Source: Vibrio atlanticus (lineage in GTDB: Bacteria; Pseudomonadota; Gammaproteobacteria; Enterobacterales; Vibrionaceae). From it: a stretch of 64,000 nt of DNA. The position numbers were made by a program, and so were the translations under genes. The notes under the pieces were generated by a model. That model was not told where the DNA came from and made no database searches. It was given only the letters and a program-made list of their open reading frames with translations. This document shows positions 53,312-63,308 of this stretch, one piece after another (the first letter of the stretch is position 1; each line of letters begins with the position of its first letter). The stretch covers positions 1,541,757-1,605,756 of the forward strand of contig NZ_AP025461.1 in NCBI RefSeq assembly GCF_024347315.1, read 5' to 3'.

Positions 53312-54085
53312 CTACCATTCGATATGGATAGGGGTACCCATTTTTACAAGTTGGATGAACTCATCCATATCTTGATTAGTTAGTGCAATACAACCATCCG
53401 TCCAATCAAAGCTTTGAATAAAGCTCGGTGAACGGCGCTCACCATTTTTAATACCGTGGATCTTGATGTTCCCTCCAGGGTCGACATCATTTTCTTCAGC
53501 CCACTGCATATCCGAAGGTTGCGGGTAGCTGATATGCACCGAGCGGTGAAAATCCGATTCTTCCATCACATAATCGAGCTGGTATTCCCCTTCAGGTGTT
53601 CGGTTGTCTCCTTCAAAACGTTTATGCCCTTTCGGTTGTTTCCCTAACGCAATACGAAACTCTTGAATGACCTCATCACCCTTAAGTAGGTACATTCTAC
53701 GCTTCGATTTATCAACTTTGACTAAAGTAACCACTTGCGACAGAGAGCCTGCCTCAGAAGAGGGAACGGTTAGAGTGTAAGACTGTTGAGAAGAGCTTTG
53801 AGGGGGACGTTTAGATGAACCTTGAGACAGCTGGGCAACTTGTTCGCCAGAGTTACTGCTAAGAACATCATCCACAATAATCACATGTTTGGAATTTGAG
53901 AGCACTGAAGAGGTTGAGTTAGAGGAAGACGTTGAGACACGCTGAGAGTGAGCCGGTTTCGACTCGAATACAATGGTTTCGATTGCCGTCGCGTCAGAAA
54001 TTATCTTTTCAACCACAACCTTTTCAGCTTGCACACTCGAAGCTACAAACAGTAAACACAGTGATAAAGGCAAAAATAGACGCAC
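53312..54085 (-). CDS. L,D-transpeptidase (YkuD domain), periplasmic
   Basis: A 257-residue protein. The signal peptide (MRLFLPLSLCLLFVASSVQA) leads to a Ser/Gln-rich linker (residues 45-110). The YkuD domain then starts at VTLVKVDKSKRRMYLLKGDE and ends with IHGIKNG and FDWTDGCIALTNQDMDEFI, where His and the SH-type Cys of HGx..DGCIAL form the active site. Such enzymes crosslink peptidoglycan or attach proteins to it. The linker is low complexity. The start lies 2 bp after the stop of an upstream GNAT gene, so they are co-transcribed. Confidence 0.88.
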   Translation of the reverse strand: MRLFLPLSLCLLFVASSVQAEKVVVEKIISDATAIETIVFESKPAHSQRVSTSSSNSTSSVLSNSKHVIIVDDVLSSNSGEQVAQLSQGSSKRPPQSSSQQSYTLTVPSSEAGSLSQVVTLVKVDKSKRRMYLLKGDEVIQEFRIALGKQPKGHKRFEGDNRTPEGEYQLDYVMEESDFHRSVHISYPQPSDMQWAEENDVDPGGNIKIHGIKNGERRSPSFIQSFDWTDGCIALTNQDMDEFIQLVKMGTPIHIEW

Positions 54086-54087
54086 CT

Positions 54088-54570
54088 TTAGTTCTCCTCA
54101 AAGCGCATGGACATGGTTCGTGATTGAGTTTCCATGCCTAACGATTCATAGAAACCCTTAGCTTGCTGATTAAACTCCATCACTTCTAACCTAAGCTCAA
54201 TAGCACCGCTCGCTTGCGCCCACTGATTAAACGACTTCATCAACGCTTTGCCGACGCCTTGGCTCTGAACCTGATCGTTTACCACAATCGTATTCACTCG
54301 CGCTATTTTGTGAGACTGAATGAAGCTTACCCCTTTATTCTGCGTTACCTTCCCCACCAAGAAACCAACAACCTGTTGAGCGTCAACCGCAACTAAGAAA
54401 GTGCCAACCGGATCAAGCATCAATCCCAACCAATATTCTTCACTATCAGCTAAGCCATGAGAAGCGGGAGCAAATACCATAGGGGCACCAAGATGATGTT
54501 GACGATTTATTTGCATAGAGAGCTCTAAGATCGAGCTAATATCAGTTACCTTAGCGTTCCGGATTTGCAT
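54088..54570 (-). CDS. GNAT-family N-acetyltransferase
   Basis: A 160-residue GNAT protein: IRNAKVTDISSILELSMQIN at the start, VGFLVGKVTQ, VNTIVVNDQVQSQGVGKALM (motif A, QxxGVG) and AKGFYESLGME. The substrate is unknown. It is followed after 2 bp by the L,D-transpeptidase gene in an operon. A terminator-like hairpin precedes the operon at 54693-54722. Confidence 0.85.
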   Translation of the reverse strand: MQIRNAKVTDISSILELSMQINRQHHLGAPMVFAPASHGLADSEEYWLGLMLDPVGTFLVAVDAQQVVGFLVGKVTQNKGVSFIQSHKIARVNTIVVNDQVQSQGVGKALMKSFNQWAQASGAIELRLEVMEFNQQAKGFYESLGMETQSRTMSMRFEEN

Positions 54571-54692
54571 ATCACTACCTTTTTAAATTCAATAACACCT
54601 TAGCAAAAATAGCTTAGCTGTGCACCGTCCTACTCTTTTAACAAAACTTTCGAGCTAGAGCTTGATGCCACTAATTACATGACACGATAACG

Positions 54693-54722
54693 AAGAACAG
54701 CTCCCAATTGGGAGCTGTTCTT
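54693..54722. terminator. Bidirectional-looking terminator
   Basis: A perfect 13-bp stem (AAGAACAGCTCCC and its complement) with an AATT loop. It ends the glycosyltransferase transcript on the minus strand and isolates the GNAT-transpeptidase operon. Confidence 0.8.
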
Positions 54723-54781
54723 ATATCTAAATCTCGGTTCGTTCTAAACGAATGACGTAAAATCAATCAGATAAGAAACGA

Positions 54782-55571
54782 TTAAAAACCGTTAAACATT
54801 TTGGGTCTGCTTTTTTTGATTATTACGGTATAGGTCAAATTGAACAAACCATTCATAGCGACATCTCTAAACTTACTTAAGAATTTTAGAGTTTTAATAC
54901 GGAGTGATTTTTTAATACGGAATGTTCTTTCTCCGATCACAGAGTCTGAAGCCCCTCCAGTTAAACCAGCAGGAGAGACACCATAAGTTGGTTGGTTTAT
55001 GAAGCCATACATTTCTAATGAAGACATCAACGGGGTAGAGGAATCGATCGCTTTTTTCTATAAATGTTTTTGCCACATGAGGGGTGATCATATAGGCAGT
55101 CATACATAACGGTGTTTTAATATGTCGCACTAGAGTTTGTTCGTTATCTAGGTTTTCAACAACATAGTTATACTCTCTTTTGTTAGAATAATTTTCTAAC
55201 CGAATATAACCACACTCTTCAATATGCTCACTGGCGTGCTGAACCGTTTTTTCGAAGACATCAACATCAACCATTACATCATCTTCAAAGATAATAATCG
55301 GCTGATTCAGTTCAATACACTTTTCCCATGCCAAATAGTGGCTACTGTAACAACCGATTTCACCAGGAACGGCGACTCTTCCATTCAATGCATAAAAGGC
55401 GGCTTCATCATAACGATTCATCAAAGGGTGGTCTTTAGATAAGCTAGCATCAACGCCACTCAGCTTTTCTATGTCTAATTTCTTAATATTTAAAAGTTGT
55501 TCTTGGCTAGATAAAAATCGCTCTGACTTTCGCTCCAACGAAATGATGATAGACTTCACAGTAAAAAACAC
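54782..55571 (-). pseudogene. Family-25 glycosyltransferase, frameshifted
   Basis: The first frame (55571 to about 55035) encodes VKSIIISLERKSERF, EIGCYSSHYLAWEKC, PIIIFEDDVMVD (the DxD-like acidic motif) and TPLCMTAYMITPHVAKTF: a GT25 enzyme that adds sugars to lipopolysaccharide. At FLYPVDVF the continuation switches to the neighbouring frame, which carries MYGFINQPTYGVSP, then TGGASDSVIGERTF and a basic tail. The in-frame alternative is unlike the family. A one-base change in the G4 run 55032-55035 would join the two. The upstream part may have been cut by the neighbouring IS. Confidence 0.65.
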
Positions 55572-55611
55572 CCACTAATAATTTAACTCATAAGAAATTA
55601 ATATAAATATC

Positions 55612-56665
55612 GGCTTTGTTGCGTAATTAAATTTAAAGATAGAACAACCCCGTTTCGCGTATTTCTTAATCAATACGACAAGTTTCAGGCATACCTAACC
55701 CAGTAAGCTTGTTCAACGCTTTTATCATCGCGTAAGTTTCACCCACCTGGGCATTGTAATTTCTTAAGCTCAATCGTCCTCCTAGCAACTGTTTAACTCG
55801 ATACATCGCTGTTTCTGACAATGAACGTTTGTGGTATCCATACCGCTCTTTCCAATACTTATTTGAGCCGTATAATTTCTGGCAACCCACGGCGAGATTT
55901 CGAGGGTGACCACGCTCCCAGAAGGCTGCCCCTTCTCTTGGGGGAATAAGCGCAACGGCTCGCTTCATCTTAATAGCAGCCCGACACGCTCTCGTGTCGT
56001 AAGCGCCATCACCAGACACCTCAAGGATGCTTCGACGTGTTTGTTTCAGTAGGTTCGGGAGTACTTCACCATCTGTAACCGTTGATAAACTTAGCTCGGC
56101 GGCAATGATCTCATGAGTGCTTGTATCAACTGCAATATGCAGCTTTCGCCAGACTCTCCGCTTGCCATCCGTCCCGTGTTTTTTGACTTTCCATTCACCT
56201 TCGCCATAAACCTTAAGGCCAGTTGCATCAATGGCTAGGTGTTGTATCGCTCCTCTCGCTTTAGTCTTAAATGAGACCTCAACTTGCTTGGCTCTACGAC
56301 TGATGCAGGTGTAATGCGGACAACTTAACGGCACATGGGCTAACCTAAATATCGAGTCGATAAATCCTTGCAGCGCTCTCAGTGGCATAGAAAAAACTCG
56401 TTTCACCATGAGTGCTGTCGTAATAGCTAAATCACTGAACCGACGTGGCCTCCCGCGCTTATTCTGTTTGCTTTGCGCCCACCCACTTATTGCTTCTTCA
56501 TCGATCCAGAAGGTCAGAGAACCACGGTTAATGAGCGATTGGTTGTATTGCTTCCAGTTGGTTGTTTTGTAACAAGGTTTAGGCATAAGGCTACGAGAGA
56601 GAGTGGTGGTAGCTGATCAGATCGTAGGTTCTTGATTTAGTTCCATTGAATTACGCAACAAAGCC
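55612..56665 (-). mobile_element. IS5-family element, IS903-like group
   Basis: Terminal inverted repeats GGCTTTGTTGCGTAATT (55612-55628) and its complement (56649-56665) bound a 1054-bp element with one transposase gene. The ends begin GGCTTTGTTG, as in IS903. The nine flanking bases on each side (ATAAATATC and TATAAAGCA) are not the same, so the usual 9-bp target duplication is missing. This suggests a deletion or recombination next to the element after insertion. Confidence 0.88.
55666..56586 (-). CDS. IS5-family transposase, IS903-like group
   Basis: A 306-residue DDE transposase: basic N-terminal region (TNWKQYNQSLINRGSLTFWI), helix-turn-helix-like ALMVKRVFSMPLRALQGFID, first Asp in LAIDATGLKV, second Asp in VSGDGAYDTRACRA and Glu in RSLSETAMYRVKQLLG. 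The frame is intact. ATG 56586 gives the standard N-terminus. It reads toward the disrupted glycosyltransferase. Confidence 0.92.
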   Translation of the reverse strand: MPKPCYKTTNWKQYNQSLINRGSLTFWIDEEAISGWAQSKQNKRGRPRRFSDLAITTALMVKRVFSMPLRALQGFIDSIFRLAHVPLSCPHYTCISRRAKQVEVSFKTKARGAIQHLAIDATGLKVYGEGEWKVKKHGTDGKRRVWRKLHIAVDTSTHEIIAAELSLSTVTDGEVLPNLLKQTRRSILEVSGDGAYDTRACRAAIKMKRAVALIPPREGAAFWERGHPRNLAVGCQKLYGSNKYWKERYGYHKRSLSETAMYRVKQLLGGRLSLRNYNAQVGETYAMIKALNKLTGLGMPETCRID

Positions 56666-56752
56666 TATAAAGCAAAGAACGATCAATTCAGCTGGAAAGA
56701 TAATGATCCGTACCATGCGCTAGAAGCAATCAATTTAAGTGAGGTGAAATAA
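56666..56752 (+). pseudogene. 3' remnant of a gene cut by the IS element
   Basis: Immediately to the right of the IS, an open frame of 28 codons reads YKAKNDQFSWKDNDPYHALEA and ends LSEVK then TAA. The stop overlaps the ATG of the protease gene as TAATG, the mark of translational coupling. It is therefore the tail of an upstream operon partner whose body was lost. Its identity cannot be told from 28 residues. Confidence 0.55.
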
Positions 56753-57924
56753 TGAAAAAGCTATTAGTTGCAACAGCGATTTTAGCCTCATTTTCTGCAA
56801 ACGCTGGTTTGACCCGGTTTGATCGATCAGTTCAACAACACAAAGAATTTGCATTGCAAACAAAGTTTGATTTTTCTTGTAAGATGAATGCAGGTTCAGC
56901 AACGCTAATTGACCCGTTTTGGGTCATCACTGCAAGCCATGTAAGCGGCTCGAAATCTGACGGGTATCAAAACACTGTGACCTGTTATTCATACGAGAAA
57001 AACGAAAACGGCGTTTATCAGCAGATAACGCACAAGGTTGCGAGCACTAATCCGGCGGGTCAATTTGGAGAATACAATTTCCCGTATAAAAATGATCGCG
57101 GTTTTGGTGATTTCGCCCTTGTTCGACTAGATACGCCGATCACAGAAATCGAGCCAGCAAAACTACCTAAAGAGGGGATGTTTGATTACTCGAAAGTTTA
57201 CCAGGTTAATCAAATTGGTTACGGCAATTACAACCACAGAAACGGCGGAACTAAACAGGTAATGCACAGTGAATATGAAGATCGCTGGCTTGCTGAATAT
57301 TCATATGATTTCCGTACATTAGAAAAGACGGACTTAAACTGGCTTACTATTCATGGTGATTCAGGTTCAGGCATCACCATTGAAAAAGACGGTGAACTTT
57401 ACTTAATCGGTGAGATTGGTTTGCAGTATAGCACCAGCGAGATCGGCGGCTGGACTGACACATTTGATGATGTGATCGCACGCTTACCATTCATTCATAA
57501 AACTATGAAAGAGCATGGCTTTAGCTATGCAGAGCCCGTTGATTTTCATGCGACAAAATGGACTCCAGATACGCAAAACGACATTGATAGCTTACATGCA
57601 TTCTATTCTTACTGGCGCGCTGGCAACGTTGATTTCAACGAGACAAAATGGCTAAGTGATGGAAGCCTTCAAAGCGTGTTCTATGCTACAGAGGGCGATA
57701 GCTACACAATTGAAACCATGATAGAAAAAGGGCAAAAACCTTTTGATGTGTTTATTGATGGCCGACAAGTAGCGCACAATGTAGACGCAACAGGCCAGGC
57801 TTTGAAACTTACTCTTAACGCATTTAAAGCGAAAGGCGATTTAGTAAAAGTAGAGTTTAAATTGCTTGAACCAGGTGAAAACTTAACTATAGATCACTTC
57901 TTGGTTAAGTCTGTTGAGCAATAA
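56752..57924 (+). CDS. Secreted trypsin-like serine protease (S1 family)
   Basis: A 390-residue protein. The signal peptide (MKKLLVATAILASFSANA) is followed by an S1 domain with catalytic His63 (VITASHV), Asp120 (FGDFALVRL) and Ser204 (HGDSGSGI). A C-terminal region from about residue 260 is a beta-rich domain of about 130 residues (FHATKWTPDTQNDIDSLHAF, then a jelly-roll-like end), possibly for substrate or surface binding. GAGGTGAAATA upstream supports the start. The lost upstream gene was coupled to it. Vibrio secretes several such proteases. Confidence 0.88.
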   Translation: MKKLLVATAILASFSANAGLTRFDRSVQQHKEFALQTKFDFSCKMNAGSATLIDPFWVITASHVSGSKSDGYQNTVTCYSYEKNENGVYQQITHKVASTNPAGQFGEYNFPYKNDRGFGDFALVRLDTPITEIEPAKLPKEGMFDYSKVYQVNQIGYGNYNHRNGGTKQVMHSEYEDRWLAEYSYDFRTLEKTDLNWLTIHGDSGSGITIEKDGELYLIGEIGLQYSTSEIGGWTDTFDDVIARLPFIHKTMKEHGFSYAEPVDFHATKWTPDTQNDIDSLHAFYSYWRAGNVDFNETKWLSDGSLQSVFYATEGDSYTIETMIEKGQKPFDVFIDGRQVAHNVDATGQALKLTLNAFKAKGDLVKVEFKLLEPGENLTIDHFLVKSVEQ

Positions 57925-57936
57925 CATTTGATTGTT

Positions 57937-57966
57937 AGCCTCGGCCTTATGGTCGGGGCTTTTAAT
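57937..57966 (+). terminator. Terminator of the protease gene
   Basis: AGCCTCGGCC pairs with GGTCGGGGCT (with G-T pairs) around TTAT, followed by TTTAATT. Confidence 0.8.
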
Positions 57967-58103
57967 TAAAATAAACTAAGTTACAGTGTTATCAGAAGTA
58001 GATTATTGTCTGTAGTAGATTGTTCTGTGGAGAAGATTGTTCTCTGGAGGAACGCTGATGAACTTGCCACCTCGGATAAGGTAGCAAGGTCACAAACGAA
58101 AGA

Positions 58104-58937
58104 TCAAAGAAGTCGGCGTCTCAATCCTGTTCGCTCCAAGATGCGTGTCGAGATCTCCTCTACCGATAATGAAGAAGTGTTGATGTAAGGTATCGCTTCT
58201 CGGCGAAACATCGATTCTACCGTTTGCAATTCATACAAACATTGCGAGTCACTCGCATATTCACTGCCCGCTAAACGGTTCTCTCGAATTTCAGTCAGCC
58301 TTTCCGCATTGATAGTTAAGCCAAACAGCTTGTGTCGGTAGATCTCAAACTCAGGGAGCAACTTCAAGCGCGCTAAGTCATCATGGATGAATGGGTAGTT
58401 CGCCACTCGCAGACCAAACTGCATTGCCATGTACAAGCTCGTTGGCGTTTTACCGCTGCGAGAGACTCCCAACAAGATAATGTCTGCCTCTTCCAAGCCT
58501 TTTAAAGTAATGCCGTCGTCGTGCGCTAACGTGTATTCGATAGCAGCAATACGGTCGAAGTATTTGTCCGAGTCTTTATTGACGCTACGAGAACGCTGCA
58601 GCTTCGGCTTAGGCGCCATTTTCGTATCATCTTGCACTTTCTGCACGATACTCTCTAACACGTCATAACAATGCGCAGGCGCATCTAACAACTTCAGTTT
58701 TATCTCCGGTATCACAATCGAGAAAAAGACCAAAGGTTCATGACCTGTTGCTCGATATGAAATCTCGATCTCTTTCAATAAATCAGAAAGTTTGTCTTCA
58801 CTTTCGACAAACGGGAAGGTTTTTTCATTAGCTTCGAATGGGAATTGACCTAGAACAACATGCCCTAAAGTCTCGCATGTTATGGCCGTTCCATCAGAAA
58901 CATAGAATACATCACGACTTTGGATATCAATTTGCAT
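58104..58937 (-). CDS. ppsR: PpsR, PEP synthase regulatory kinase/phosphorylase
   Basis: A 277-residue protein of the PSRP (DUF299) family: [20 protein letters not shown] at the N-terminus, [20 protein letters not shown] and the P-loop-like [20 protein letters not shown]. It regulates PEP synthase by reversible phosphorylation of a Thr beside the catalytic His, using ADP to phosphorylate and phosphate to remove. It is divergent from ppsA, 178 bp apart, the usual arrangement. Confidence 0.93.
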   Translation of the reverse strand: MQIDIQSRDVFYVSDGTAITCETLGHVVLGQFPFEANEKTFPFVESEDKLSDLLKEIEISYRATGHEPLVFFSIVIPEIKLKLLDAPAHCYDVLESIVQKVQDDTKMAPKPKLQRSRSVNKDSDKYFDRIAAIEYTLAHDDGITLKGLEEADIILLGVSRSGKTPTSLYMAMQFGLRVANYPFIHDDLARLKLLPEFEIYRHKLFGLTINAERLTEIRENRLAGSEYASDSQCLYELQTVESMFRREAIPYINTSSLSVEEISTRILERTGLRRRLL

Positions 58938-59115
58938 TTTTTATTTAATGTTTAAAATTATTTTGAGTAGGATGGGAACCATAATATATATAACGAAACC
59001 CTGCTGACTATTACGTCCCCCACAGCTTTAGAAAATAATTTACATTTTTTTAAACTGATACGTAATCGTTTGCCTTTAAATCCCTACAATGCTTGCTATG
59101 TTTCTGGAGAAATAA

Positions 59116-61488
59116 ATGCAAAATAACACCCTATGGTTCAATGGCCTTTCCATGGAAGATGTCGACAAAGTCGGCGGTAAGAATGCTTCACTTGGCGAGA
59201 TGGTTTCTAACCTAGCCAACGCTGGCGTATCAGTACCTAATGGTTTTGCTACCACATCTTATGCGTTTAACAACTTTCTTGACTACAAAGGTCTTGATGA
59301 GCGCATTCACCAACTCCTTGATGAACTTGATGTTGAAGACGTTGACGCACTGCGTAAGACAGGTGCAACGATTCGACAATGGGTTCTAGACGCACCCTTC
59401 CCAGAATCACTAGAGCAAGATATCCGTGATAACTACCGTGAACTGATTGAAGGCAACGAAGAATTGTCTGTTGCGGTTCGCTCATCGGCAACAGCTGAAG
59501 ACCTTCCAGATGCTTCTTTTGCAGGCCAACAAGAAACCTTCCTTAACGTGAAAGGTATCGATGCGGTTATCGAAGCAACGAAACACGTATTCGCTTCACT
59601 GTTTAACGATCGCGCTATCTCTTACCGAGTACACCAAGGCTTTGATCACCGCGGCATTTCACTGTCTGCGGGCATCCAGCGTATGGTTCGCTCAGACAAA
59701 GCTTCTTCAGGTGTGATGTTCACGCTTGATACTGAATCAGGCTTCGACCAAGTGGTATTCATCACCTCTTCTTGGGGCCTAGGTGAAATGGTCGTGCAAG
59801 GCGCGGTGAACCCAGATGAGTTCTACGTTCATAAGCCAATGCTAGAAGCGGGTCACTACCCAGTTGTTAAAAAGACGTTTGGTTCTAAGTTGATCAAGAT
59901 GATCTACTCAACCAACCAAGAGATCGGCAAGCAAGTTGATATCATCGACACAGATACTCAAGAGCGTAACGAGTTTTCATTGAACGATGAAGAGATCAAA
60001 GAATTAGCAAAACAAGCAATGATCATCGAGAAGCACTACCAACGTCCGATGGACATTGAGTGGGCAAAAGATGGCATCGACGGCAAGCTTTACATCGTTC
60101 AAGCGCGTCCTGAAACCGTATGTTCTCAGAGCGACCAAAACGTTATCGAGCGTTACGAGCTAAACAACAAGGCAGATGTCTTAGTTGAAGGCCGTGCTAT
60201 CGGTCAACGTATCGGTTCAGGCCCGGTTCGTTTGGTTGACTCTCTAGACCAAATGTCACTGGTTCAAGAAGGTGACGTACTGGTAACAGACATGACAGAC
60301 CCAGACTGGGAACCTGTGATGAAGAAAGCGTCTGCGATTGTGACTAACCGTGGTGGCCGTACTTGTCACGCAGCAATCATTGCTCGCGAGCTTGGTATCC
60401 CTGCAATTGTTGGTTGTGGTACCGCGACAAGCAGCCTGAATGATGGCGACACCGTAACAGTGTCATGTTCAGAAGGCGAAACAGGTTACGTTTACAACGG
60501 CGAACTCGACTTTGAGATCAAACGTTCTGAAGTTGATGAGCTACCAATGCTGCCAACCAAAGTAATGATGAATGTGGGTAACCCAGATCGTGCCTTCGAC
60601 TTCGCTCAAATCCCGAACGAAGGTGTTGGCCTTGCTCGTCTTGAATTCATCATCAACAAGATGATCGGTATTCACCCGAAAGCTCTGCTGAACTTCGATG
60701 AGCAAACGGATGAGATCAAAGCAGAAATCAACCAGCGCATTCGTGGCTACAAAAATCCGATCGATTTCTACGTAAGCAAACTAACAGAAGGCATCGCGAC
60801 TATCGCTTCTGCATTCTGGCCTAAGCGTGTGATCGTACGTATGTCTGACTTCAAGTCGAACGAATACAGCAACCTAGTCGGTGGTAAAACGTTTGAACCG
60901 CATGAAGAGAACCCAATGCTGGGCTTCCGTGGCGCATCTCGTTACATCTCACCAGTATTCGAAGACTGTTTCGAGCTAGAGACTCAAGCAATCAAACGCG
61001 TTCGCAACGAAATGGGTCTTAAGAACGTTGAAATCATGATCCCATTCGTTCGTACTCCAAGCGAAGCAGCATCGGTTATCGACATTCTGGCTAAGTTCGA
61101 TCTTCGTCGTGGCGACCAAGGTCTGAAGGTCATCATGATGTGTGAGCTACCATCGAATGCGATTTTGGCTGAGGAATTCTTGAAGTACTTCGATGGCTTC
61201 TCTATCGGTTCAAACGACATGACACAGCTGACACTTGGCCTAGACCGAGATTCAGGTGACGTTGCTCACTTATTCGATGAGCGTAACCCAGCGGTGAAAG
61301 CGATGCTGAAAATGGCAATCGATGCAGCAGCTAAAGCGGGTAAATACGTAGGAATTTGTGGCCAAGGCCCATCAGACCATGACGACCTAGCGGAGTGGTT
61401 AATGGAACAAGGCATCAGCTCTGTTTCACTAAACCCAGATACGGTTATCGACACGTGGTTGAAGCTTGGTAACGTTGCAAACAAGTAA
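59116..61488 (+). CDS. ppsA: PpsA, phosphoenolpyruvate synthase
   Basis: A 790-residue enzyme, near the E. coli length. The N-terminal ATP-binding domain starts [14 protein letters not shown]. The central phosphohistidine domain has [20 protein letters not shown] with catalytic His418. The C-terminal TIM barrel has [29 protein letters not shown] and ICGQGPSD with catalytic Cys748. It makes PEP, AMP and phosphate from pyruvate and ATP during gluconeogenesis. The divergent ppsR encodes its regulator. Confidence 0.96.
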   Translation: MQNNTLWFNGLSMEDVDKVGGKNASLGEMVSNLANAGVSVPNGFATTSYAFNNFLDYKGLDERIHQLLDELDVEDVDALRKTGATIRQWVLDAPFPESLEQDIRDNYRELIEGNEELSVAVRSSATAEDLPDASFAGQQETFLNVKGIDAVIEATKHVFASLFNDRAISYRVHQGFDHRGISLSAGIQRMVRSDKASSGVMFTLDTESGFDQVVFITSSWGLGEMVVQGAVNPDEFYVHKPMLEAGHYPVVKKTFGSKLIKMIYSTNQEIGKQVDIIDTDTQERNEFSLNDEEIKELAKQAMIIEKHYQRPMDIEWAKDGIDGKLYIVQARPETVCSQSDQNVIERYELNNKADVLVEGRAIGQRIGSGPVRLVDSLDQMSLVQEGDVLVTDMTDPDWEPVMKKASAIVTNRGGRTCHAAIIARELGIPAIVGCGTATSSLNDGDTVTVSCSEGETGYVYNGELDFEIKRSEVDELPMLPTKVMMNVGNPDRAFDFAQIPNEGVGLARLEFIINKMIGIHPKALLNFDEQTDEIKAEINQRIRGYKNPIDFYVSKLTEGIATIASAFWPKRVIVRMSDFKSNEYSNLVGGKTFEPHEENPMLGFRGASRYISPVFEDCFELETQAIKRVRNEMGLKNVEIMIPFVRTPSEAASVIDILAKFDLRRGDQGLKVIMMCELPSNAILAEEFLKYFDGFSIGSNDMTQLTLGLDRDSGDVAHLFDERNPAVKAMLKMAIDAAAKAGKYVGICGQGPSDHDDLAEWLMEQGISSVSLNPDTVIDTWLKLGNVANK

Positions 61489-61496
61489 CGCTTAGC

Positions 61497-61534
61497 GTCA
61501 ACAAGTAGATATAGAGTCAACAACTAGATATAGA
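61497..61534. repeat. Tandem 19-bp repeat after ppsA
   Basis: GTCAACAAGTAGATATAGA (61497-61515) and GTCAACAACTAGATATAGA (61516-61534), followed by the start of a third copy. The array begins 8 bp after the stop codon and runs into the terminator. Confidence 0.8.
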
Positions 61535-61540
61535 GTCAAC

Positions 61541-61568
61541 AAAGCCAGTCATCGCGACTGGCTTTTTT
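61541..61568 (+). terminator. Terminator of ppsA
   Basis: AAAGCCAGTC-ATCGC-GACTGGCTTT followed by six T. Confidence 0.9.
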
Positions 61569-61709
61569 GTTCACCGAAAGCCAACAAAGATAACCTGCCT
61601 AGCATAACAAACATTGGTATCGAGCTGACCTTACGTTATCCTTTACACAATTCTTCATTGAGAGGTTTGTCACCAATACAAACCTAACTTCAAGACTGAT
61701 AAGAGCGTT

Positions 61710-63047
61710 ATGAATTCGACTACCGCAACTCCCTCGCCTTCTCTTGGCCGACAACTCTATACAATGACATGGCCAATGCTGTTTGGGGTGCTTTCCCTAA
61801 TGAGCTTCCAGCTTGTCGACAGTGCTTTTATTGGCCAACTGGGCGTGCTGCCGCTCGCTGTTCAAGGCTTCACGCTTCCAATACAGATGATCATCATTGG
61901 TATTCAGGTCGGGTTAGGTATCGCGACAACCGCGGTAATCGCTAGAGCCATTGGCGCGAATGAAACGCGCTACGCTAAGCAACTAGGTGGATTAGTGATT
62001 GCGATGGGCAGCGTGAGTGTTGCGCTTTTCTCCGTCATCATCTACCTATTGCGTGGGCCTATTTTACAGTTGTTGGATGCGCCACCGACGGTATTGCCAA
62101 TCATTGATACTTATTGGATCTATTGGCTAGTCAGCTCTTGGACAGGTGCGTTGCTCTACTTTTTCTACAGTGTGTGTCGTGCCAATGGTAATACCATGCT
62201 ACCCGGTTCAATGATGATCGCGACCAGTATCATCAACTTGATATTGGACCCGATTTTCATCTTTACGCTCGATATGGGCATCAATGGAGCCGCCATTGCG
62301 ACCATCTTGGCGTTCGGCGCGGGTATCTTTATCGTAGCACCAAAGGTCACCAAGAAGCATTGGATGACCTTCGACTGGCACGACCTCGACATCAGCAAGA
62401 GTGTTCGCTCCATCGGTAACATCATGGGGCCTGCGATGATCAGTCAGCTGCTGCCTCCTATTTCATCCATGTTCGCCACTAAGCTGCTTGCTGGCTATGG
62501 CACAGCTGCCGTTGCAGCTTGGGCGCTAGGTTCACGTTTTGAATTCTTCTCGATTGTCGCTGTGCTAGCACTAACGATGTCGATGCCTCCGATGATTGGC
62601 CGCATGTTGGGAGAAAACAACCTAGGTAACATACGCAAGCTCGTTAAGATTGCAGTGATGTTCGTATTGGGTTTCCAATTAGTGATTGCACTGGTGACTT
62701 GGTTGTTCTCAGGCGGACTGGCAAGCCTAATGACCAGTGAAAGCGAAGTCTCAACGATTTTGAACTATCACCTACTGATCGTGCCTATCAGCTTAGGGCC
62801 ATTGGGAATCTGTATGCTAATGGTTTCCGTATCTAACGCTCTGGGCAAGTCCTACACCGCCTTGACGATTTCAGCGCTGCGCCTGTTCGCCTTCTTCTTA
62901 CCTTGCTTGTGGGTTGGCTCTCAGCTTGCGGGTATTGAAGGCCTATTCTGGGGCGCAATGGCAGGTAATGTGCTTGCCGGCACCTGTGCATGGTTCATGT
63001 ATCAGCGCGCGCTAAAACAAGTCGAGCTTAAACTGCCAAGCGAATAA
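61710..63047 (+). CDS. MATE-family multidrug/toxin exporter
   Basis: A 445-residue protein with 12 helices. Motifs are MTWPMLFGVLSLMSFQLVDS at TM1, VQGFTLPIQMIIIGIQVGLG, GNTMLPGSMMIATSIINLIL and a second half starting GPAMISQLLPPISS. It belongs to the NorM/DinF-like MATE exporters that use Na+ or H+ to expel cationic drugs. The substrate is unknown. It has its own terminator, and the upstream 220 bp belong to ppsA's 3' region and a promoter. Confidence 0.9.
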   Translation: MNSTTATPSPSLGRQLYTMTWPMLFGVLSLMSFQLVDSAFIGQLGVLPLAVQGFTLPIQMIIIGIQVGLGIATTAVIARAIGANETRYAKQLGGLVIAMGSVSVALFSVIIYLLRGPILQLLDAPPTVLPIIDTYWIYWLVSSWTGALLYFFYSVCRANGNTMLPGSMMIATSIINLILDPIFIFTLDMGINGAAIATILAFGAGIFIVAPKVTKKHWMTFDWHDLDISKSVRSIGNIMGPAMISQLLPPISSMFATKLLAGYGTAAVAAWALGSRFEFFSIVAVLALTMSMPPMIGRMLGENNLGNIRKLVKIAVMFVLGFQLVIALVTWLFSGGLASLMTSESEVSTILNYHLLIVPISLGPLGICMLMVSVSNALGKSYTALTISALRLFAFFLPCLWVGSQLAGIEGLFWGAMAGNVLAGTCAWFMYQRALKQVELKLPSE

Positions 63048-63068
63048 TCAAACAGAACACTCCAAAAT

Positions 63069-63094
63069 AAAGCAGCAACTTCAGCTGCTTTTTT
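63069..63094 (+). terminator. Terminator of the MATE gene
   Basis: AAGCAGC pairs with GCTGCTT around a 7-nt loop, followed by a T run. Confidence 0.85.
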
Positions 63095-63308
63095 AGGATC
63101 TAAATCCTAGTTCGCATCCTATTGAAAAGCTGTTTTTTGTGAATTTAGCTCTCTAATACAACCTTATTTTCAATTAACCACCCACCTTTACTCACTACCA
63201 CATTCGCAAGGTAAATGATTGATTGCCATACATTTACAATACCAATCAATTCAATTTTTTGCCTTTCCTTATAACTTGTCCTAGATCATCAAAGGGTTCA
63301 AAAATGCA

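Noticed and set aside
58006..58188. 60-codon plus-strand frame overlapping the end of ppsR
   Set aside because: It overlaps the ppsR 3' end on the opposite strand and its start region consists of short repeats; no ribosome site or protein pattern.
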